Assembly (NCBI GenBank): GCA_900708905.1
Contig: CAADRB010000097.1
Span: forward strand, 62,001 to 126,000
Source: Hymenolepis diminuta
Lineage: Eukaryota > Platyhelminthes > Cestoda > Cyclophyllidea > Hymenolepididae
Reading direction: 5' to 3'
Length of the DNA: 64,000 nt
A program made the position numbers and the translations under genes. Of the stretch, positions 29,601 to 38,600 are shown in pieces. Within the stretch, counting starts at the first letter, position 1; each line of letters begins with the position of its first letter. The notes beneath the pieces are model-generated. The model was not told where the DNA came from. It worked only from the letters and a program-made list of their open reading frames with translations, and searched no databases.

Positions 29601-32600
29601 CTCAAGAAAAAGTGTATACTAAATATTTTTACCTGGACGGATTCTCTGCTTTTGAGTTAATAATAACTGAATAATATTAAATATATTCCAATATAATTTT
29701 ATATTTAGGAATTGGACAGCAATTTTTACAAAGACAGATGGATAATAATTAACCCTTAAACCAGTTTTACAACGCTCATTTTGGTTATTAAGATAGCTTT
29801 GTTGAGTCACCCCGAAATAAAGATTAGAATTCTGTCACTTCCTCTATTTGCCTGACTTAACCAATGCAGTATGTTACGTCAACTCAGCGACACTCCATTT
29901 CATTTGATGCACACCAATGAACATCGAACTCATGACCTCAAACTTCGCAGAAGAACACAAAATCTTTGCGCCACCTTCGATACCAATCATACTATCCTCT
30001 TTTTAAGGAAACGAAATAAGCGATTTTACTAATTTCTAACTGGATGATCAATGCTTCTTCAGACAACCATGAATTTGATGAATTCACTAAAAGCAAAACA
30101 CAAAATGACCAAGAGGATAATAAATTTAAGACAAATGATGGAAACTTGAGTCCCTCTCCTCTCAGTTCATTATCTTTAATGCCTTTTGTTGCCTTCAGTA
30201 TCACATCAACTCAACGGAAGGAGTAAAGAGATGATAAAAGTGAGACGTTAGGAAGAAAATGAGAGTTATAAACGGTTGACCACTATGTGGTTTTTTTATC
30301 TCACCTATAAACAAAAACAAAGTGATGGATTAAAGTTTGAAGTAGAAGAAGAAGGTGTTTATGCCTCTAAAACTAAATTATCTCCAACTTTTTCTTTAAA
30401 ATAAGGGCATTTATATTCATATAATAAACTACAATATATTAAATAAATTACTCGAGTGCTAAAGAAACTGTTAAACCAATGACAATGTAGGTGATATACG
30501 GGGATCGAAAATTATAATTACCGCAATAAAATAATGAATGACATTTATTTAACCTCGGACTCCTTTTAAGCGGATGCTATTTGTTAATAATTCAGAATAC
30601 TGCCTTCAGCACTTATTTCAGTTCAATTCAGTAGATATTGCACTCTATTTGTAAGCACAATGTATTCAAAACCTAACTTCTGAATGCAAAACGTTTAACA
30701 AATATAAATATATGAAGCGCAACAGCTAACAATCGCATCAAAGGTTATGAGATCAGTGTTATCTGAAGCACATCCAGCAGCAATGATTAATTCTGTTCAA
30801 CAGGAGGGAGCTCTATTCATAAGACCAACTTAAGAACACATTCTCTAATCAAAGTAAATTCTGTTAATAGGCATAGAAAGGTATATGACTGTGTAAAATA
30901 AATATCCTGACTTTGTTAAAAAGGCTGAAACCCGGAGTATTTTTCTATTTAATGATCCATAAGCTACGCGTGTACTGAGGAGAGTTTTAAAAACAGAATG
31001 GCGCACTGAATATCACCCACAAAATAACCTCAAACCATTCAAAGGTGAAATTATCAAAACGGCTTATTACTTGTCTATTCAAATATCAGTTTTGATTAAA
31101 TAAAATGCTTTTCCGTCACTATAGTAAAACGTACCCATCTTTTGTTTAAATTAGATTAATGCTAGCTTCAAATTTTATTCTTTTTGACCTAAATACCGCA
31201 ATATTTTGTTAACAACATTTTATGAGTTTAAATAATTGGATAAAAGGCTTGAAATTTGAAATAGCAATAACAACAAGACAAAGCAATAAAGGTTAATACC
31301 CACCGCCGTTAAAACGCTGGACCACCGAAATGACCCATTTCTACGACATAAAAAGGTATAGAAAATCCTTTGCCGTCGTTATTGCTTCTAATCCAGTATC
31401 AAACAAACGGGGATAACATTTAAATGTTTAATTTTTTTGATTTCGTACACTGTAATCACTAGTGAACTTGACTGCATCAAAATCTTGTTGGCTCATCGTT
31501 CTACTGTCTTAGCCATAAGGAGACGAAAATGTTTTACAACGACTTGACCGACCTTTCAAATCCCTAATCACTGGACAGAAAGAACAAAAATCCAGGAATC
31601 TAGAAGATGAATCAAAAATTGTGAATTTATGAGTAGGAGACTGTTAACTTCTTAACTAACTAACGTACAGTTTGAATTCGAAGACCAAGTGGATAAAGAC
31701 CTTCCTTTCCCATTAACCCATATTGGACTATCCGCTTTTACCCAAAGGCAATTGCCTTCCTATGAAAAATATATTTCTTCTTTGCCGTGGGTTATAATAT
31801 AGTATAAAATATTTTAAAATAAGCATAAGAAGGAGAATTATCACGGTAAAATACACATTAAATTACATTTCTTTGGTAAAATTTACATCCTAGTGTGAGG
31901 CTGTATATCACGGTCTCAGCAAAAAACGTGCGAAAATTGTGTTAGACATCAACATTGATTGCACACAAATGTTTTCTGAAAATGTGAAGAAATACTCCCC
32001 TATTAAGTGTAACTATATAGATTCGACAGAATCAAGGAAATGAAGACACACAAATGCTGGAGATATTAACTGATATACGAAGAAATAAGTAATTGATGTT
32101 CTGCAAATATAATGCTGATAATTTAAAATAATTAATAGGCAAAGTTTGATTCTGTCAAGAGCAGTCTACATATTTTCAAACCGATTTCTTTTATAAAATA
32201 AACTCATGAACCCCTCTATCTTGACGAAACCACAATTTAAGAGCTATACCTATCCCCTTTTAGTGATAATATGGTAATTTTAGCCAATATTGACTGTTTT
32301 TAAGCAACGAAGAGCATTAAAAATCTAAAGGTATTTAATATCGATGTAAAGTTATATAATTCCGTAAATAATAAGTTTACACTTTAAAATGGAAGCAAAA
32401 AATAAATGTGCGTCACTTTGAGAAATGTGAATTAATTGCAAGGTTGAAAAGTTTTCCAATCTAATTTGCCAATTTCTCAAGTGCTCAACTAAAAAAAAGT
32501 GAGCTATATATGGCAATAAGTATATCCATCTTTGTAGCAAAATTCTGATTAAAAAACTTCAACGTACTCTGGACTGTTATAATGATTTCTGCCAAAAGTT

Positions 32601-35600
32601 TCTGTTGACCCAGATTCGCTGCTCTTTGGGTAGCTTTGTTACTAACAAGACAAGTCAGTCGATCACCAGTTATAAGATCTGATTTAGGTATAACCAAGAT
32701 TGCCTCGCCTTCGTTCACGTTTCCAGAGCCAGATGATGAAAAGCTATCACCAATTGGCGACGCAGAAGTCTCGAGATAGCTTGCCCTCACTGGAAGACCA
32801 TTGTGAAACCATTCAAAGGAGGGTGTTGGCAAACCTCCTTTGGACTGACAGATAAGTCGCAGCTTATCATCCATGATGGATGGATCACTGACAATTCCCT
32901 CTCCTGCCAGTCCCGGACGAGATATCACCAATTGTCCATTCTTGCTTGGCTGAGGTTCTCCTGGAGGAGCCATAATTATTGGCTTTGACGGTGCAACTAA
33001 AAGTGAATACGAAAATATTATGTATCAATACTTTCTTTCCATTTCTTGTTAACTGCAGTGCTTTTAGCGAATGATATTTCTGCATTAATTTAACCGAGAT
33101 GAATGGCAAAATTATTGATCCAGGAGGTAGACTTATTTAAAAACTAGCACCAGGAGAACCTATTTATATAAATCTAATTTTCAATTTTATGCACATTTTA
33201 TTAGCAACTATTTTCTTAAATCTGAAAATGCCAAGCTTAAAAAGTGACTACTGCCATGCTTTTTTGTATCGTCGTGTCCTATTTACTATAGTGTATATTA
33301 ACTTGTATTAGCGCAATTTCTAAATGCCAGTCAGTGTAAGACAGCGCGTCCCTATGGGACTTGATAAACCTATTTCGAGTTAATTGTCGGAATAAATGAC
33401 AGATGTGGGGCGTGCATATTGGGTAATGACGTTTTATTAGATTCATTTTGATGGCATTGAGCAGGCAATCAGTACCCAAATTAATAAGTCTAGACCCAAA
33501 TGCACAGGATGAAAATCCTGTCCAAAACAGAAAATGATCTCGCATCATAGATTATCCTAGTGTTTAAGGAAATTTATCACATCCCATGACATATCGACAA
33601 ACGGACGGCCAACTGACCGTTGAGAAGACGGAATCAAAATTTCTCACCTCTTAAACCATTAATCTTACATATATTAACTATTTTGATTTATAAGTGTCAT
33701 ATAGGCATCTGAAACACGTATTAGCTAAAATTATGAATATACGGACTTCTACGTTGAGCATTCGTCTTCCAATATATTCATTCATGTCCACAAATCTACC
33801 GGATTTTAGAAATCCCGGCTTGACAGATATTTAAATTCTGCTGTGATCTCTAACCATCCCAGGCTGCGGATTAATGGTCAAACACAGTTTAACACCACCT
33901 TAATATTCGGTAACACTTACTTAAGAGTCGGCACCTAGTTAGAATGAGTTAAATTCAACTCAAATCTTAAGATCATGGAGATAAAAATCTATCCAGAAGT
34001 GTCTTTCTTACAGGTTTTAATAATTGATATATGGATTTTCAAAATTACAGCTGATCAGAAGAACGGACCGCAGCGAAGAAAGCTAATGGCTAGTTTTATG
34101 CTGTAAAGCCAGATCCCGAATCTTAAACTTTTTCCAAATAATTTGATCGCGTTATATAAATTTATAAAAGATGTAAATGAGAATAAATAGGAGGATTTTA
34201 TAAGGTAGAGAATAAATAAAATCGCTCAAGGTGAACCGAAAAATATTTCACTTGGCTGGTGTTAAAAAACTAATATTTCTCAATAAGTCTTACGAACAGA
34301 TAAGAACTTACCTAGGACAGATAAATTTGTGTTTCTTCGAAGCAGTGGTTGGTTAGCAGTTGGCGAGACTTGACATTCAAAATTCCCTGCATCTTCACGA
34401 GAAACACTTGAAATAACAAGATCGTGTTCTCCTAAATCTGGATCACCATGCATAGAATACTTTGGCCAGTTCCGTAGTTCCCGATCATATCCTAAAAATT
34501 TTTAAAATACATTAATGTTTTGCACTTTAAAACGCGGCAATAAAGATATAACATTTCGTGAGGTCAAACAACTGGCCAGAACTTTCACTAATACATGCTG
34601 CAGATATTTTTGCACTTACAACTTTTAACAATTATATGAATTAAAATGCCCGCCTTTCTAAGAGAGTGAGAGAATGCATTTAGAGGTGAGAATATCTTAT
34701 TAACAACAACTCTGAGACGTCTGGGAAGAAGCTGAGTAACAGTCTACGGTCGAAGACTGAAGATTGAATGTGGTGATAACTCAAAAAAGCTGAACGCAAC
34801 TTACCTGCTCTCCTCTCCCCATCATTTCAACCTTAGTCCCGTAGGTGTATTTCGTCATTTAATAAAGATATATGGAAATATAATCCGCTCATCTCCCAAT
34901 GTGATATTTAATCCTCCTACCTGTCGAAAAATAGCTTGCATGTTTGCTGAATATTCACAGTTTAATGCCGTTAATTAAATTACTCACTTTCTAATAGGTA
35001 AAAAACACGAACAAATTAAGTTAGTTAAGTTCATTTCAGGCGATTAATTTGATTACTAAGAGTGCAGAGCAGAAAAAGGAAATGGAATTTGCAATTTTCT
35101 GCAAATTAATCATTAAATAGTTAATATCAACAAATCTCCTTACATACAGAATGCAAAGGTGAAGTAACCGATTTATGAAGTCCTTATCCGCTTTTGAATT
35201 TAGGATAAATTAAGTATATATGAAATTAATTGGTCTTACCTTTCCCTCCTACTTCTCCTGGGAATTTTGTCCCCATTACCAGACGCCCCTTTCTGTTTAT
35301 CTTTTTCTGCTCAAGAATGACTTCTGCTCTAAATTGTGCTATACTTGTGCTAAACAATGTAACCATTTGAAGACAGAAAATCTTCTATTTTTTGTAAAGT
35401 ACTTATGTAGGAGCATAAAATTCTTATTAAATTAATCAGGAAATTTTGTTTATTTAAATATAAGTCTATATAGCATGATTAAATTTAATGTCTTAATTTT
35501 GTGAAGATTGAGAAAAGGAATTTGGTCTAATGGAATTTAAAGTTACTCTTTAATATTGCATAAATTACAGAGCGTATGTCGGCGTTTTCCTGTTATTTTC

Positions 35601-38600
35601 AAAATTCGTTATGGTTAGTCTGAAATGTTTTTTTTCTCTTTAAGATGAATTGAATATGCTACTTCTAAACAGGTTTTCTATGTATTCTTTGATTGACTGT
35701 TAAGAAAAATGAGCTTGATATTGTGATAGATGACGCCTATATATTTGCATGCTCATTTCATAAAACGTTTACTGATATAGGTTTCGAATAAGGAGGTAGA
35801 TGTATTGAACTGCTTCGTATCTCATTAGTCAGAGCAGTTAATGAGTGCTCACAGAATGTCCACGAATGGGTATCGAACCAGGACTTCGGAGACAATCATG
35901 TTAGTCATTGCGCCATCATAACTAAGGTGGCATTGGGGAAATGGTACTAAATAGGTTGTATGAAATTTTTTTAATAGGAGACATTTGCAAAGGCCGTAAA
36001 TAGCTTTTTTGAAATATTTCCAAAGACTTGTATAATCTGTCAAACTAGAGGGTCAACCAGTTTGATAATCATACAATTTTAACAAATACAAATTTTTCTG
36101 AACGATAAATCACGTAATAGATCAATTTATATTTAATTTTATAAACTATACCAAGTTAGCAGCAAACAAAATTAAAGTTTGTGGGCTAGAAATATAAAAT
36201 GTAGTGTTTAGAAAGGAGTGACAATATAGTCATGATAAAACTACTGAATTTGGGTGCCATAATTAAATGAGCCGAGATCATTAAGTTAAAATCGCCAACC
36301 ATGGAAAGATTAAAATGCTGACATCGTATGGGCAGCGGAAAACAAACCTCAAAATACCAAGATACTTCTGTTTACACTGGTTTGGAAAAAAACTCATGAA
36401 GGAAATGAAAATTAAATTGCCTTTAGACAGCAGTAGAATACGTCAAATGGTGACAAACTTTTGTCATGGATGAACCCCTTCTTCTTCAATGTTCCTTATT
36501 TTCCATATACCTTTATTGAGTCCCATTTTAACAAATCGTGAAAATTACAGGAATTTTCTGAATGCTTCATAATTGTGATTTATCAGCGGTTTGCGAGTAT
36601 ATCAGTAACTAAAGGAACAATGAGAAGAACAATCACACTAATATCCTCTTCAATGAGAAGCTTTTGAGTAAGAGAGAGGCATGTTTCAATTTATCCCTCA
36701 GATGTGTATATCAAAATTCTTTTTGTCCTTTTTCGATATGTATTAAACCGATAGTTGTAGCTTTTGAGTTGAACATTTTGCAAAGACTAGATGTCGTTTA
36801 TTAAGGTAGTAGCTCTATGAAAGTTTAATCGATCTATAAATTACTACACTCCCTCCCTGTGCACGATCACGTAGGCGATAGAACTTTCCCAAACGAATCT
36901 TAGCAGTACTTTTTAAATAATTACATTAGTAAAGCAATAGTTTATAACAGAGTTCTTAAAGAGAATTATTTAACTTATGGACAAATGCATGGAACTGTAA
37001 AAAGTATAAACACTCAGCAGCAGCAGCAGCAGCTACATCCTCTTGAAATCGATCAAAACTGACCTGATACGTGCGAGTACCATATTACTAAAAATATGGG
37101 TCCAACCTGTGCTATTAGCTAATATCGACTAACTTTTCTCAGTCAACCACTCGACTTGAAGAATTAAATACTGAAGACATGAATTCAGAGGACAAATAAA
37201 GCAAAATTATATTAAAACCATAACTTCATTCTCCTACCTCCAGCCAACCCCTCATCCTTTACACCTTATAAAATTTTATATATATTTTATATTTATATGA
37301 TTTCCCATAGTAAAAAACAGGAATTTTGTCTTGTCATTAAACGTGATAATGGAATTGCTACAAGTATTTCAAGTATGAAGTATAATAATCTTAATAATAT
37401 TAAATTTTCATAATCGTCAGCAAAGAGTGTTCATTTTATACACAATGAACTGCGAGCTGAAGACTGTTAGTCGCTCTCCCTTGAATGGAAATCAAAGCTC
37501 TAATACACAGTAAAATGTCCAAAATTTACTTGCTGTGGTTGGATCATTTGATTTATCTTTTGTTAAAATGTGACATGTGATCTCCAGCTCTTTCGTGGGA
37601 TACAAGAATGAAAGGAAGCCGTTACGCAAATCGCAAGTTCAAAAACGTCATATTAGTAGTATTGAAATTTCTTGTATAGTGGAAAGATAGAAATGGGGGG
37701 TGGGTAGGAGATCTCTGCATTCTTTCATCTGAAAAGTTATTGGTATCCCCAGGTGGAATAGTGAATTTAAGCTTATTGATATCAAAAGAGATGTTCAAAA
37801 AAATGTTCAGATTGACAACCCAGATTAAAATACACAACGGAACAATGTAAATGTATAAATTTTCCTTGTAGTAGGATAGTAAAAATGGTCTTGGAGGAGT
37901 TTGAAAATGTCACCATATCTGGGGACTTTAAAATGTCTCAATCTAAGATATTAAAGCATATCTTAAAATGCCAACATTAGATAGTTGAACAATTTTCAAA
38001 TTTCAACTTTGTGAATGGTTAATATTAAAGAAACTTAATATTAAGTTTATCGAAACGGTAAATTATTACATCTTCAGAAGTGATTGATACCCTAATAGTA
38101 TTTAACACGAAGAATAAATACTCCTTTTATATTCTTATATAATTACCCCTATCCTCCAATTTTGATAACCGCATCGACATTTTCTATCCTCTTAATTGTC
38201 TGAACTTCCGAAGTCCGTTAGGAAAGGTTATTCTGGCGTCGTCTGTTTGAGAAAATTGCTTTCTACCACCGGTATTGCTGACTAGAATTAACCATTGCGG
38301 TCTTACTTAACTAAGAGGCACGGCCACCATTGCGACATTTTATATATTTTTTTAAATTCAAATATTTAGCATTCAAGAACTGTTCTATTCGCTATGAGAA
38401 ACAAGTTTCAGTAAATAATCAGTGCTAATAAAATTTATGGTCACCCACTTTTCGATTGAAAGTATCTCTAAAGAGCCTGAGTGGACAACGCTAGGTATAC
38501 CGATTCAAATACCTTGCATTGGAGTTAAATTATTTATTGCATTAAATACGATGACACATATGCGAAGGGCGAAGCTCAATTTCCTTACTTTTCCGGTATG

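Larger units (their letters stand above)
25012..32567. other. Intron between exons 3 and 4 (7.6 kb, largest)
   Basis: Holds SINE-like copies b and c and the direct repeat pair with its degenerate interior, so its size partly reflects insertions. The rest is AT-rich without features. Confidence 0.6.

Noticed and set aside
35860..35935. tRNA gene on the minus strand
   Set aside because: It has a good B box and an A-box-like start, but no acceptor stem or anticodon arm could be drawn, and the head recurs as part of a repeat family.
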